DNA of 64,000 nucleotides from Paludibacter sp. (GTDB lineage Bacteria; Bacteroidota; Bacteroidia; Bacteroidales; Paludibacteraceae): positions 1 to 64,000 of the forward strand of contig JAFLKK010000014.1 in the NCBI GenBank assembly GCA_019163375.1, written 5' to 3'. The notes below the pieces were generated by a model that was not told where the DNA came from, did not search any database, and worked only from the letters and a program-made list of their open reading frames with translations. The stretch's first letter is position 1. Each line of letters opens with the position of its first letter. A program made the position numbers and the translations under genes. Positions 40,669 through 50,142 of the stretch are shown here, piece after piece.

Positions 40669-40701
40669 AACAGCGACTCTGCGAAGACTCGCTGTTTTTT
40701 T
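40669..40701 (+). terminator. intrinsic terminator
   Basis: AACAGCGA pairs with TCGCTGTT over a 12-nt loop, followed by seven T residues. It closes the riboswitch 1 transcription unit. Confidence 0.85.
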
Positions 40702-40771
40702 CAGTATTCTAAAATGCGTTAGAAAACGGGAAATGATAATACAACTACAAACAATCAAAATCTGAATATCT

Positions 40772-41140
40772 ATGTCAACCAACACTGAAAGAATACCCAT
40801 ACCAAGCGATCCTGAAAAATTAATTGATTTAGGAGTGAAAGTATATGCTAGACATTGTGTAGTGGGGAATAAATCTCCTTTGCTATATCTTCAATCGAAC
40901 TCATGGGAAGAAAATGGTTCGGAAGTCAATAATGCCTTAAGGCTATATGAGCTAATTAAAAAAGAGAGTCTATCACAAGAATATCTTTGTAAACTAGATG
41001 AACTGATAGTAAAAATCAGAGCATCCATACTAGCCAGCTACGATTTACTCTTAGATATTTATTCAGATCCTCAAGAACTTGGCTTTTGGGGTTTTGTTAT
41101 AGACAAATCAATCTATGATAAACCTTCAGATAAAAAATAG
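40772..41140 (+). CDS. hypothetical protein
   Basis: A 122-residue, soluble, largely helical, Leu/Glu/Lys-rich protein with no signal peptide or membrane segment. It begins after a terminator and before riboswitch 2, so it has its own transcription. No family was recognised. Confidence 0.6.
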   Translation: MSTNTERIPIPSDPEKLIDLGVKVYARHCVVGNKSPLLYLQSNSWEENGSEVNNALRLYELIKKESLSQEYLCKLDELIVKIRASILASYDLLLDIYSDPQELGFWGFVIDKSIYDKPSDKK

Positions 41141-41281
41141 AATGGTCTTCTTAAAAAATTATTTGCTTATCATTAAACGATCATCTGACTATATAATACT
41201 CAAAATAACTAGCTTAGATTAAAACAACAACTAATTTCACCTAAAAACAGCTAATTCCTATCCTTTGTATTGGAAAATATC

Positions 41282-41610
41282 TATCTTTGCACCTGCATTC
41301 GGTTCACTTATCAGCATATCGCAGAGAGTGATTAAAAGGGAATCAGGTGAAAATCCTGGACAGACCCGCTACTGTAAGCTCTTTAAAACGTTTTGAACAA
41401 CACTTTTGCCACTGAGTTTTTCAGTAAACAGTAAACAGTGAACAGTAATCAGTTTTTTATAATTAATAAGAACTGGTAACTGATAACTGATAACTGATAA
41501 CTGATTTTCGGGAAGGCGTTCAATAACAGAGTAAGTCAGGAGACCTGCCATGTAAATAAATTATCAATAATCTCGTGGGTTAGATTTTGATGTAAATTTT
41601 ATCATCTCAT
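41282..41610 (+). promoter_or_regulatory. cobalamin riboswitch 2, upstream of PEP carboxykinase
   Basis: The -7 element TATCTTTG (41282-41289) is followed by a full B12 aptamer: AAAAGGGAATCAGGTGAAAA, CCCGCTACTGTAAGC, GCCACTG, GGGAAGGC, AGGAGACCTGCC (ends ~41552). Between GCCACTG and GGGAAGG lies an ~83-nt palindromic repeat (41422-41504). The downstream segment up to about 41600 (AATCTCGTGGGTTAGATT) is shared almost identically with riboswitch 3, so it is probably the expression platform. Confidence 0.95.
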
Positions 41611-41765
41611 TTTTTTTATTTTGGTACTTATCAGGGACTGCCAGTTACCTGAGAAAGTTTCGTATATAGCTTATCCGCAAATAAGCTGATCGGTTCTTTG
41701 TAGCACAATAGAGCAATGTGAGTCCTAAAATTCATCCAACCTTTTCCACACAAATCAAAAAAGAA

Positions 41766-43361
41766 ATGGTAAATTTGGATTTAAGCAAGTATGGTATTTC
41801 GGGTAGTTACGAAATTGTGCACAACCCTTCTTACGAGGAATTATTTCAAGACGAGGTGAACCCTGCAAACGAAGGTTTTGAGAAGGGCGTATTGACAACA
41901 TCGGGTGCGATATCGGTAGATACGGGTAAATTTACCGGTCGTTCACCTAAGGATAAATTCTTTGTAAAAGATGCAGTAACCGATGAACACCTTTGGTGGG
42001 ATGGAACAATCAACCGTCCGACAACTCCTGAAGTATTTGAGCACTGCAAAGACTTGGTGACAAAACAACTTTCTTCTGCAAAAAAATTGTATGTAGTTGA
42101 TACATTCTGCGGTACAAACGAAGATACTCGTATGAAAGTACGTTTCATCATGGAAGTTGCATGGCAAGCTCACTTTGTGACTAACATGTTTATCCGTCCT
42201 TCTCATTTCGAATTGGCTAACTACGGTGAACCTGATTTCGTAACTTTGAATGGATCTAAAACATCTAACCCTAACTGGAAAGAACAAGGTTTGAACTCTG
42301 AAGTATTTACTTTGTTCAACCTGACTACTAAAATGCAGGTTATCGGTGGAACCTGGTACGGTGGCGAAATGAAAAAAGGTATTTTTGCTTTGATGAACTA
42401 CTATTTACCATTGAAAGGTATGGCTTCCATGCACTGTTCGGCCAACGTAGGCAAAGATGGTGACGTAGCTATCTTCTTCGGACTTTCAGGAACTGGTAAA
42501 ACTACACTTTCTGCTGACCCAAAACGTTACTTAATCGGAGATGATGAGCACGGTTGGGATGATAACGGTGTATTCAACTACGAAGGTGGCTGCTATGCTA
42601 AAGTAATTGACTTGGAAAAAGACAAAGAACCGGACATTTGGAGAGCTATACGTCGTGATGCTTTATTGGAAAATGTAACTGTTCTAGCTGATGGTACGCC
42701 TGATTATTCAGCTGCTGCTTCTAAAACAGAAAACACCCGCGTTTCTTACCCAATCTATCATATCAACAAAATCGTTTCTCCTTCACGTGCCGGACACGCT
42801 AAAAAAATTATTTACCTGTCGGCAGATGCATTTGGGGTATTGCCTCCGGTATCTATTCTGGACGAAAAATCAGCACAATATCACTTCCTTTCAGGCTTTA
42901 CATCAAAATTAGCCGGAACAGAACGTGGTATCACTGAACCAGTTCCTTCTTTCTCTCCTGCATTTGGTGAAGCATTCTTGACGTTGCACCCAACCATGTA
43001 TGCTAAAACCCTTATCGGTAAAGCAAAAGAACACGATGCCAAAGTTTACTTGGTAAACACAGGTTGGAACGGAACAGGAAAACGTATTTCGTTGAAAAAT
43101 ACCCGTGCAATCATTGATGCTATTATCGATGGCTCAATCGAAAAAGCCGAAACAATCAAGGTTCCAATTTTGAACCTGGTTGCTCCAAAAGCATTGAACA
43201 ATGTTGATCTAGAAATTCTTGACCCACGTAACACGTATGTTGATGTTGCCGAATGGGAAACTAAAGCAAAATCACTTGCTGCTAAATATATCAAGAACTT
43301 CGAACAGTACTGCGACAACGACGATGCTAAAGCATTAGTTGCTTCAGGACCACAATTGTAA
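41766..43361 (+). CDS. pckA: PEP carboxykinase (ATP type)
   Basis: 531 residues from ATG 41766 ([11 protein letters not shown], the usual Bacteroidetes start); an upstream GTG at 41718 is less likely. It interconverts PEP plus CO2 and oxaloacetate. The ATP-type signatures are visible: [18 protein letters not shown], and the P-loop [14 protein letters not shown] near residue 238 with [22 protein letters not shown] following. In Bacteroidetes it usually works toward oxaloacetate, feeding the fermentative succinate branch. The B12 riboswitch upstream is unusual for this gene. Confidence 0.97.
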   Translation: MVNLDLSKYGISGSYEIVHNPSYEELFQDEVNPANEGFEKGVLTTSGAISVDTGKFTGRSPKDKFFVKDAVTDEHLWWDGTINRPTTPEVFEHCKDLVTKQLSSAKKLYVVDTFCGTNEDTRMKVRFIMEVAWQAHFVTNMFIRPSHFELANYGEPDFVTLNGSKTSNPNWKEQGLNSEVFTLFNLTTKMQVIGGTWYGGEMKKGIFALMNYYLPLKGMASMHCSANVGKDGDVAIFFGLSGTGKTTLSADPKRYLIGDDEHGWDDNGVFNYEGGCYAKVIDLEKDKEPDIWRAIRRDALLENVTVLADGTPDYSAAASKTENTRVSYPIYHINKIVSPSRAGHAKKIIYLSADAFGVLPPVSILDEKSAQYHFLSGFTSKLAGTERGITEPVPSFSPAFGEAFLTLHPTMYAKTLIGKAKEHDAKVYLVNTGWNGTGKRISLKNTRAIIDAIIDGSIEKAETIKVPILNLVAPKALNNVDLEILDPRNTYVDVAEWETKAKSLAAKYIKNFEQYCDNDDAKALVASGPQL

Positions 43362-43385
43362 CAACAAATTATCATTACTCTTACA

Positions 43386-43675
43386 TCGGTTCACTTAGCG
43401 GCATATCGCGGCAAGTGATTAAAAGGGAATCAGGTGAAAGTCCTGAACAGACCCGCTACTGTAAGCTCTATAAACGTTTTGAATAACACTTTTGCCACTG
43501 GAAACATAGTTATCGGTGGACAGTAAAAAAGTCAGACTGACATACACTGACGATGAGTAACTGTTCACTGATAACTTATTCCGGGAAGGCATTCAAAAAC
43601 GGGAGTAAGTCAGGAGACCTGCCATGTAAATAAATTATCAATAATCTCGTGGGTTAGATTTTGATGTTAACTTTA
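43386..43675 (+). promoter_or_regulatory. cobalamin riboswitch 3, upstream of the carboxylase operon
   Basis: The B12 aptamer begins 24 bp after the pckA stop: AAAAGGGAATCAGGTGAAAG, CCCGCTACTGTAAGC, GCCACTG, GGGAAGGC, AGGAGACCTGCC (ends ~43623). There is no TAnnTTTG element in front of it, so transcripts may arrive by readthrough from pckA. The post-aptamer segment to about 43670 copies that of riboswitch 2. The region 43676-43848 holds only a 46-codon frame from 43728 that I do not trust. Confidence 0.93.
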
Positions 43676-43848
43676 GTTTTATCTCATTTTTCTTTTTGAA
43701 GGCATACAGCTTTTGTTTCTACAAAGCATGGTGAAAAATGCTACGCAACTAATGGCTTCATTACTGGTCATTTTTCTGCCTCATTCAGTCAAGAAACCAA
43801 CGAGAATAAAGTTGACCGCTCTCTATTCCACCCAAGACAATATCCGAA

Positions 43849-44058
43849 ATGAAGAAAACGTGTCCTAGGTGCAACCAAGACTTCTCCTTTAGATCAATTA
43901 CCCGTTATGAATGGCTCTTCTGTCAAAGATTAGATCCGTTTCAAGAACAGTATGTGCGGGATAATTACGAACATACATTGTGCCAGGAATGTATTAAAAC
44001 AATTCACGAATCGTTTTATGCCATCTCTGTAAATCCTTCCCATATTAAACATAAATAA
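43849..44058 (+). CDS. Cys-rich small protein related to the CWC family
   Basis: 69 residues. It keeps the outer Cys pairs of the CWC-like protein at 40.5 kb (CPRC at residues 5-8 and CQEC near 45-48) but has a single Cys where the CWC triplet should be, so it is a diverged paralogue. It starts the riboswitch 3 operon, 5 nt before the biotin carboxylase start. A zinc- or cobalt-binding role is plausible but unproven. Confidence 0.75.
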   Translation: MKKTCPRCNQDFSFRSITRYEWLFCQRLDPFQEQYVRDNYEHTLCQECIKTIHESFYAISVNPSHIKHK

Positions 44059-44063
44059 AAGTT

Positions 44064-45578
44064 ATGATACAAAAAATTTTAATTGCCAATCGGGGCGAAA
44101 TTGCCTTGCGCATCATGCGTTCCTGTAGAGAAATGGGAATAAAAACGGTGGCTGTTTATTCGGATGCCGACCGTACATCGCGCCATGTGATTTATGCCGA
44201 CGAAGCCGTTTGCATCGGCGAAGCCCTAGCTAGTGAAAGCTATTTGAATATGAATAAAATCATCAAAGCAGCTAAACAGTTCAAAGCGGATGCTATTCAC
44301 CCCGGGTATGGTTTCTTGAGCGAAAATGCAGAATTTGCCCGCAGATGTAAAAACGAAGGAATTATTTTTATTGGACCGAATGCTGAAAGTATGGAAGCCA
44401 TGGGCGACAAAATATCCGCTCGTCAAAACATGATGAAAGCCAGAGTACCTGTAGTTCCAGGCACTGCAGAAGATTTAAAATCGAAAGATTTACTTCGGGT
44501 TTGTCGTAAAATTGGTCTTCCTGTTATTATCAAAGCTACTGCCGGAGGTGGTGGAAAGGGAATGCGTCTGGTGCGTGACGAAAAAGACTTGAGCGAAGCC
44601 TATGCATCGGCCAAGTCGGAAGCCAAATCTTCCTTTGGAAACGATTCGGTGTATATCGAGAAATACATAGAAGCTCCTCACCACATCGAAATACAATTTC
44701 TTGGCGATACCTTTGGGAATGTGATTCACCTTTTCGACCGGGAATGTTCGGTACAACGTCGTCATCAGAAAATTGTAGAAGAAAGTCCATCGCCTTTTAT
44801 CGACGATAAAACCCGATTGGAGATGGGCAAGATCGCTGTAAAAGCAGCGAAGGCAGTAAATTATATTGGAGCCGGAACGATTGAATTTTTGGTCGACGAT
44901 AAACTGAATTTCTATTTTTTGGAAATGAATACCCGCTTGCAGGTAGAGCACCCCATTACCGAAGAAGTGTTAGGCATCGACTTGGTAAAAGAACAGATTC
45001 ATATTGCTAATGGTAAAAAACTGCGTTTTCTTCAAAAGGATTTGGAACAGCGGGGACACGCCATCGAATGTAGGATTTGTGCCGAAGATACCGATAATGA
45101 TTTTGCTCCTTCGCCCGGCATCATTAGCCACGTACAAGCCCCTGAAGGAATTGGCGTACGCATCGACAGTTACATTTATGACGGTTACGAAATCCCGATT
45201 TACTATGATTCAATGTTGGGCAAACTTATTGTTTGGGCTACTACCCGAACCTATGCACTGGAGCGGATGCGCCGCGTACTGTATGAGTATAAAATCACCG
45301 GAGTGAAAACCAACATTGATTACCTGAGACGAATTATGGATGCCAAAGAATTTGTGAAAGGGAAATACACGACTCATTTTATAGAAGAAAACAGCAAGCA
45401 ACTTCAGGATACAGAAGATACGGACTTACGCAGAACAGAAAACATTGCTGTAATGGCTGCCTATATCGACTTTATTGTGAATGAAGAGGAAAATGTGAGC
45501 GCTCAGGCAGTGGCTGACAATCGACCAATCAGTCGTTGGCGTGAGTTTGGGAAGCAAAAAGGTCTGTTACGCATCTAA
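44064..45578 (+). CDS. biotin carboxylase subunit of an acyl-CoA carboxylase
   Basis: 504 residues. ATP-grasp biotin carboxylase: MIQKILIANRGEIALRIMRS at the N terminus, glycine-rich ATP loop KATAGGGGKGMRLV near residues 155-168, EMNTRLQVEHPITEEVLGIDLV near 290-311. It carboxylates biotin with ATP and bicarbonate. It is the first of three clustered subunits (biotin carboxylase, biotin carrier, carboxyltransferase). Confidence 0.96.
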   Translation: MIQKILIANRGEIALRIMRSCREMGIKTVAVYSDADRTSRHVIYADEAVCIGEALASESYLNMNKIIKAAKQFKADAIHPGYGFLSENAEFARRCKNEGIIFIGPNAESMEAMGDKISARQNMMKARVPVVPGTAEDLKSKDLLRVCRKIGLPVIIKATAGGGGKGMRLVRDEKDLSEAYASAKSEAKSSFGNDSVYIEKYIEAPHHIEIQFLGDTFGNVIHLFDRECSVQRRHQKIVEESPSPFIDDKTRLEMGKIAVKAAKAVNYIGAGTIEFLVDDKLNFYFLEMNTRLQVEHPITEEVLGIDLVKEQIHIANGKKLRFLQKDLEQRGHAIECRICAEDTDNDFAPSPGIISHVQAPEGIGVRIDSYIYDGYEIPIYYDSMLGKLIVWATTRTYALERMRRVLYEYKITGVKTNIDYLRRIMDAKEFVKGKYTTHFIEENSKQLQDTEDTDLRRTENIAVMAAYIDFIVNEEENVSAQAVADNRPISRWREFGKQKGLLRI

Positions 45579-45592
45579 AAAAAAACGAAATA

Positions 45593-46096
45593 ATGCAAGC
45601 AAAAATAAATGATAGAACCTGCGAGATAGAGCTGGTGAATAAAGACGAGAATAAGGTTGAAATGTCAATCGATGGAAAAATATACAGTATTGATGTGGTA
45701 ATGTCCGAAAGCGGATTTTGTTCCATTCTGTACGATGGACTCTCGTTTAACGCTGAAGCAGTAAAACAGAATGATGGAAAGAAATATAGCATAACCACTA
45801 ATTTTCAACATTTCGACGTTGAGTTATCCGATCCTCAGAAGAAATACCTTCGAGGTCGGAAGAAAGACGATAGTAATGAAGATCAAGATGCTATTATGTC
45901 GCTTATGCCCGGCAAAGTGGTGAGAATTTTAGTGGCAGAAGGTGATCGACTTTCGCAAGGCGATGGAGCTGTGGTAGTGGAAGCCATGAAAATGCAAAAC
46001 ACCTTTACCGTTTCGCGCGATTGTCAGGTAAAGAAGATTGCAGTAGCAGAAGGTGATTCGGTAAATCGCAATCAAGTATTAATAACATTGGAATAA
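45593..46096 (+). CDS. biotin carboxyl carrier protein
   Basis: 167 residues. The C-terminal ~75 residues are a biotinyl domain with the acceptor motif EAMKMQN; the lysine is near residue 132. The N-terminal part is a linker/structural domain as in propionyl-CoA carboxylase carriers of Bacteroidetes. It lies 14 nt after the biotin carboxylase gene and 19 nt before the carboxyltransferase gene. Confidence 0.94.
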   Translation: MQAKINDRTCEIELVNKDENKVEMSIDGKIYSIDVVMSESGFCSILYDGLSFNAEAVKQNDGKKYSITTNFQHFDVELSDPQKKYLRGRKKDDSNEDQDAIMSLMPGKVVRILVAEGDRLSQGDGAVVVEAMKMQNTFTVSRDCQVKKIAVAEGDSVNRNQVLITLE

Positions 46097-46115
46097 AATT
46101 AAAGATTCAACAAAA

Positions 46116-47648
46116 ATGATGACCAAAAATACTTTCGAGAAGTTCGAAGAGATAAATAAAATAGCTGAACTCGGTGGCGGTGAAGCCGGTATTGAAAAAC
46201 AAAAGAAAGCGGGAAAACAAACTGCCCGCGAACGTATTGAAATGCTACTTGACGCAGGGACATTTGTGGAGATAGACAAATTCGTTTTACACAACAGCAC
46301 CAACTACAACATGGATAAAAATAGGATTCCTGGCGATGGTGTAGTAACAGGTCATGGAAAAATCGATAATCGATTAGTATATGTCTATGCTTACGATTTT
46401 ACAGTCTATGGAGGTTCGTTGAGCCGTACTAATGCCAATAAGATCGTAAAAATTCAAAAATTATCGCTCAAAAACGGCGCTCCAATTATTGCTTTGAACG
46501 ATTCGGGAGGGGCACGCATACAAGAAGGCGTAATGGCACTAAGTGGTTACTCCGAAATATTTTATCATAACATAAAAGCTTCGGGTGTAGTTCCACAACT
46601 ATCAGCTATTCTGGGGCCGTGTGCAGGTGGAGCTTGTTACTCGCCCGCCCTTACCGACTTTATCTTTATGGTAAAAGAAAAGAGTTATATGTTTGTAACC
46701 GGACCCGATGTGGTCAAAGCGGTAACTCACGAAGAAGTGAGTAAAGAAGAATTAGGCGGTGCAGCCACACATAGCTCTAAGAGCGGAGTAGCTCATTTTA
46801 TGGGTGAATCGGAAGAAGACACATTGATGATGATACGTGAATTGCTTAGCTTTTTACCATCAAATAATATGGAGGATGCTCCTATCGTCCCTACTTCGGA
46901 CGACATTCGCCGTGAGAGCGAAAAACTCCAAACGCTCATTCCTCAAGATCCAAACATGCCTTATGACATCAAAGAACTAATTGAGGAAGTCGTAGATGAC
47001 AAATATTTCTTCGAAGTAATGGGTAGTTTCGCTCCGAATATTGTAATTGGTTTTGCTCGCATGGGAGGTAAAACAGTAGGTATTGTAGCCAATCAACCTG
47101 CCTTTCTAGCGGGTGTGTTGGATATTGACGCTTCCGACAAAGCAGCTCGCTTCATTCGTTTGTGCGATTGCTTTGATATTCCTATTATCACTTTCGAAGA
47201 TGTACCGGGATTCCTTCCCGGTTGCGATCAGGAACACCACGGCATTATACGCCATGGAGCCAAAATAGTATATGCTTATGTGGAGGCAACCGTTCCAAAA
47301 ATTACGGTCATCACACGTAAAGCCTATGGTGGGGCTTATATAGTTATGTCGTCGAAAGAAAGTGGTTCGGATGTAAACTTTGCTTATCCGTCAGCAGAAA
47401 TAGCTGTAATGGGTGCTCAAGGAGCTGTCAATATTCTGTACCGAAACTCAAAAGACGACGAGAAGCAAACTGCTCTTGATGAATATAACGAACTATTCTC
47501 TAATCCTTATCGAGCAGCTGAGTTGGGCTATATCGACGAAATCATCTTGCCGAAAGATACCCGTTTCAAACTCATTCAAGCCTTGGAAATGACGCAGAAT
47601 AAAACAGAGACTAATCCGCCTAAAAAACATGGGAATATGCCTTTGTAA
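46116..47648 (+). CDS. acyl-CoA carboxyltransferase (propionyl-CoA carboxylase beta type)
   Basis: 510 residues. Crotonase-fold carboxyltransferase with the family motifs NDSGGARIQEGVMALSGYSEIF near residues 128-149, GPCAGGACYSPAL near 168-180, and a second oxyanion region around AVMGAQGAVNILYR (~430-443). The closest families are propionyl-CoA carboxylase beta and methylmalonyl-CoA decarboxylase alpha. In combination with the two preceding genes, propionyl-CoA carboxylase is the best call. No membrane beta or gamma decarboxylase subunit is encoded nearby. Confidence 0.93.
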   Translation: MMTKNTFEKFEEINKIAELGGGEAGIEKQKKAGKQTARERIEMLLDAGTFVEIDKFVLHNSTNYNMDKNRIPGDGVVTGHGKIDNRLVYVYAYDFTVYGGSLSRTNANKIVKIQKLSLKNGAPIIALNDSGGARIQEGVMALSGYSEIFYHNIKASGVVPQLSAILGPCAGGACYSPALTDFIFMVKEKSYMFVTGPDVVKAVTHEEVSKEELGGAATHSSKSGVAHFMGESEEDTLMMIRELLSFLPSNNMEDAPIVPTSDDIRRESEKLQTLIPQDPNMPYDIKELIEEVVDDKYFFEVMGSFAPNIVIGFARMGGKTVGIVANQPAFLAGVLDIDASDKAARFIRLCDCFDIPIITFEDVPGFLPGCDQEHHGIIRHGAKIVYAYVEATVPKITVITRKAYGGAYIVMSSKESGSDVNFAYPSAEIAVMGAQGAVNILYRNSKDDEKQTALDEYNELFSNPYRAAELGYIDEIILPKDTRFKLIQALEMTQNKTETNPPKKHGNMPL

Positions 47649-47694
47649 TAAAAGGAACGGTCTAAGATTTCATAATAAAGATATCCGGCAATCT

Positions 47695-48462
47695 ATGATA
47701 AGAAACGAAACAACATTGCAACAGGCAAAATTTATTGCTGAGTATGCAGCACACCTTATGGGGTGTGGCATTCACACGTCAAGAGTCATACGCAACACCA
47801 AACGTATCGGAGAAGCATTGGGCTTCGATGTGAAAATCAGTGTTTTCCAGAAAAGCATTATTTTGACAATATTAGATAACGAATCTCAACATACCTTTAG
47901 CGAGGTAATTGAGATTCCGGCTCTACCCATTAGTTTTAAACATAATTCGGAGCTGAGTGCTTTAAGTTGGGAGGCAGTTGACAGCCATTTGAATTTTGAA
48001 CAAATCAATGAGAAATACACCCAAATAATATCAGCTCCCAGAATGAATGCTTTGCTATTGTTATTGTTGGTTGGACTTGCCAATGCCTCATTTTGTCGAT
48101 TGTTTAAAGGTGATTGGCTCTCCATGCTCATTGTTTTTATTGCCACCATTGCAGGCTTCTTTGTCAGGACACAACTACAAAAACGGCATATAAATCATTA
48201 TATAATCTTTATCGTATCTGCTTTTGTAGCTTCCTTGTTTTCGTCTGCCGCTTTGTTTTTCAATACAACTTCGGGTATTGCTCTTGCTACAAGTGTGTTG
48301 TACTTAATCCCTGGTGTTCCGTTGATTAATGGAGTAATTGATATTGTGGAAGGGCATACACTTACAGGAATCACTCGTTTGGCTAATGCTTTATTGCTGA
48401 TAGTCTGTCTTGCTATTGGTCTCTCATTCACATTAATTTTATTTAAAGGTAGTTTAATATGA
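47695..48462 (+). CDS. YjjP-like half of a two-part exporter (ThrE family)
   Basis: 255 residues from the ATG at 47695; the longer frame overlaps the carboxyltransferase gene. A cytoplasmic N-terminal domain (~1-115) is followed by five helices (~120-255). The pair with the next gene matches YjjP and YjjB, the two-gene form of ThrE. E. coli YjjPB has been linked to succinate export, Corynebacterium ThrE to threonine/serine. The operon context of PEP carboxykinase and carboxylase makes a dicarboxylate more likely here. It overlaps the next start by 4 nt. Confidence 0.88.
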   Translation: MIRNETTLQQAKFIAEYAAHLMGCGIHTSRVIRNTKRIGEALGFDVKISVFQKSIILTILDNESQHTFSEVIEIPALPISFKHNSELSALSWEAVDSHLNFEQINEKYTQIISAPRMNALLLLLLVGLANASFCRLFKGDWLSMLIVFIATIAGFFVRTQLQKRHINHYIIFIVSAFVASLFSSAALFFNTTSGIALATSVLYLIPGVPLINGVIDIVEGHTLTGITRLANALLLIVCLAIGLSFTLILFKGSLI

Positions 48463-48953
48463 TATTCTTTGATATCCTTTTTGATGGCTTTTTTGCGGCT
48501 ATTGCTGCAATTGGTTTTGGGGCTATTTCTGACCCACCAATACGCTCTTTTAAATTTATTGCTTTGCTTGGAGCTGTTGGTCATGCTTGTCGTTTTTGCT
48601 TAATGAATTATTTTCAGGTTGATATTGCGGTAGCATCATTTGTAAGTGCATTAATAATTGGCTTTGGAAGTCTTTGGCTTGGAGGTAAAATTTATTGTCC
48701 GACTACTGTACTTTATATACCGGCTCTTCTGCCTATGATTCCTGGAAAGTTTGCCTATAATACAGTTTTTGCACAAATTATGTTTTTGCAAAACATGGAT
48801 CAGCCCATTCTAAAAGCAAAATACATGGAAATGTTTTTCTCCAATGGAATGATTACTTTTACGGTTATTTTTTTATTAGCTATAGGAGCTACTTTGCCCA
48901 TGTTTATATTTGGCAAGAAGGCTTATTCATTGACAAGGCGATTTTTTAAATAA
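48459..48953 (+). CDS. YjjB-like half of the exporter
   Basis: 164 residues, five hydrophobic helices, family DUF3815/ThrE_2. The central motif GGKIYCPTTVLYIPALLPMIPG (~72-93) is characteristic. It is coupled to the YjjP-like gene by an ATGA overlap. Confidence 0.88.
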   Translation: MIFFDILFDGFFAAIAAIGFGAISDPPIRSFKFIALLGAVGHACRFCLMNYFQVDIAVASFVSALIIGFGSLWLGGKIYCPTTVLYIPALLPMIPGKFAYNTVFAQIMFLQNMDQPILKAKYMEMFFSNGMITFTVIFLLAIGATLPMFIFGKKAYSLTRRFFK

Positions 48954-48978
48954 ACTGTAACAACAAAAAAAGTATCAA

Positions 48979-50136
48979 ATGATTATTTTAGAAGAACCGT
49001 ATATTTCTCAATTATTGCTTGATTATTTGGAAGAATCACAAATTCCGGTGTTGAGCAATACACTTTCCGAACATGCATGTTTATCTCACAAGAAGCTGAA
49101 TGTAATAGACGAAAAAGCATTTATAGCTCATTATAATACTACATCTCAACCTCGATTATACACCGTTTCTGAATATGCATTGAATTGGGTTTGTACTGTT
49201 TTACATAACGAAAAGTTAGTGGATCAAATAACATTATTGAAAGATAAGGTTGCGTTTAGAAAAGTATGCAGTTGTATTTACGAAGATTTGCTCTTTGATG
49301 AGATTAGTTATACAGATTTATTCGAATTCAATATCTCTGAAGTTCGTTTACCTGTAGTGCTAAAACCTTCTGTCGGATTTTTGAGTGCCGGCGTTTACAC
49401 CATAACAAACCTAGATGATTGGAAAAATGCACTGGAGGATATTCAAAAAAACTTTTTGAAACTAGCTGGAACATTTCCAGATACGGTGGTTGGCGATGCT
49501 TGCTTTATCCTCGAATCATACATTCATGGTAGAGAATTTGCCATCGACCTATATTTCAAAGAAAAAGAGCCAATCATTATCAATATTTTCGAACACCCAT
49601 TCACATCAAAAGAAGATGTAAGCGACCGTTTGTATATTACCAACAAAACATTATTTGATGACTATCTGTCAATGTTTACAGAGCACATTACCCGTTTGAA
49701 CAAGGTGTTAAACCTCAGCAATATTCCTGTTCACATGGAGATAAGAGTTGAAAGTGGGAAAATTGTTCCGATAGAGATCAATCCGCTTCGGTTTGCTGGC
49801 TTATGCTTAAATGAAATTCATTTTTATATCACCGGAAAACATCCTTTGAGTTACTATTTCTCAGGAACTCGCCCCGACTACAATTCAATGTGGAAGGATA
49901 AAGAAAGTAAAACATTCAGCTTCTCTATTATTGAGAAACCTGAAGGTTTTCAAAACGAGGCGTTGGATATTGAAAAGCTAAAACATGAATTTTCAAAAAT
50001 ATTAGAAGTAAGACTGGTTGACAATCCCCAGTTAAACATATTAGCTTTTGTTTTTTCGGAAGCCGAAACGACCAATAAATCAGAGATATCGAATATTCTA
50101 AATTTAGACGTAACGAAATTATTAAACTACAAATAA
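48979..50136 (+). CDS. ATP-grasp ligase of unknown substrate
   Basis: A 385-residue ATP-grasp protein: pre-ATP-grasp N-terminal region (~1-85), ATP-binding lysine in LPVVLKPSVGFLSAGV near 125-140, and the metal ligand region IPVHMEIRVESGKIVPIEINPLRFAG near 250-275. Such enzymes ligate a carboxylate to an amine or thiol. It is between the exporter and MetY genes, so an amino-acid or peptide substrate is possible. No closer family was recognised. Confidence 0.85.
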   Translation: MIILEEPYISQLLLDYLEESQIPVLSNTLSEHACLSHKKLNVIDEKAFIAHYNTTSQPRLYTVSEYALNWVCTVLHNEKLVDQITLLKDKVAFRKVCSCIYEDLLFDEISYTDLFEFNISEVRLPVVLKPSVGFLSAGVYTITNLDDWKNALEDIQKNFLKLAGTFPDTVVGDACFILESYIHGREFAIDLYFKEKEPIIINIFEHPFTSKEDVSDRLYITNKTLFDDYLSMFTEHITRLNKVLNLSNIPVHMEIRVESGKIVPIEINPLRFAGLCLNEIHFYITGKHPLSYYFSGTRPDYNSMWKDKESKTFSFSIIEKPEGFQNEALDIEKLKHEFSKILEVRLVDNPQLNILAFVFSEAETTNKSEISNILNLDVTKLLNYK

Positions 50137-50142
50137 AAGGAA

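Noticed and set aside
43728-43868. 46-codon frame between riboswitch 3 and the Cys-rich gene
   Set aside because: It overlaps the next gene, has no family and weak composition. A leader peptide is possible but unsupported.
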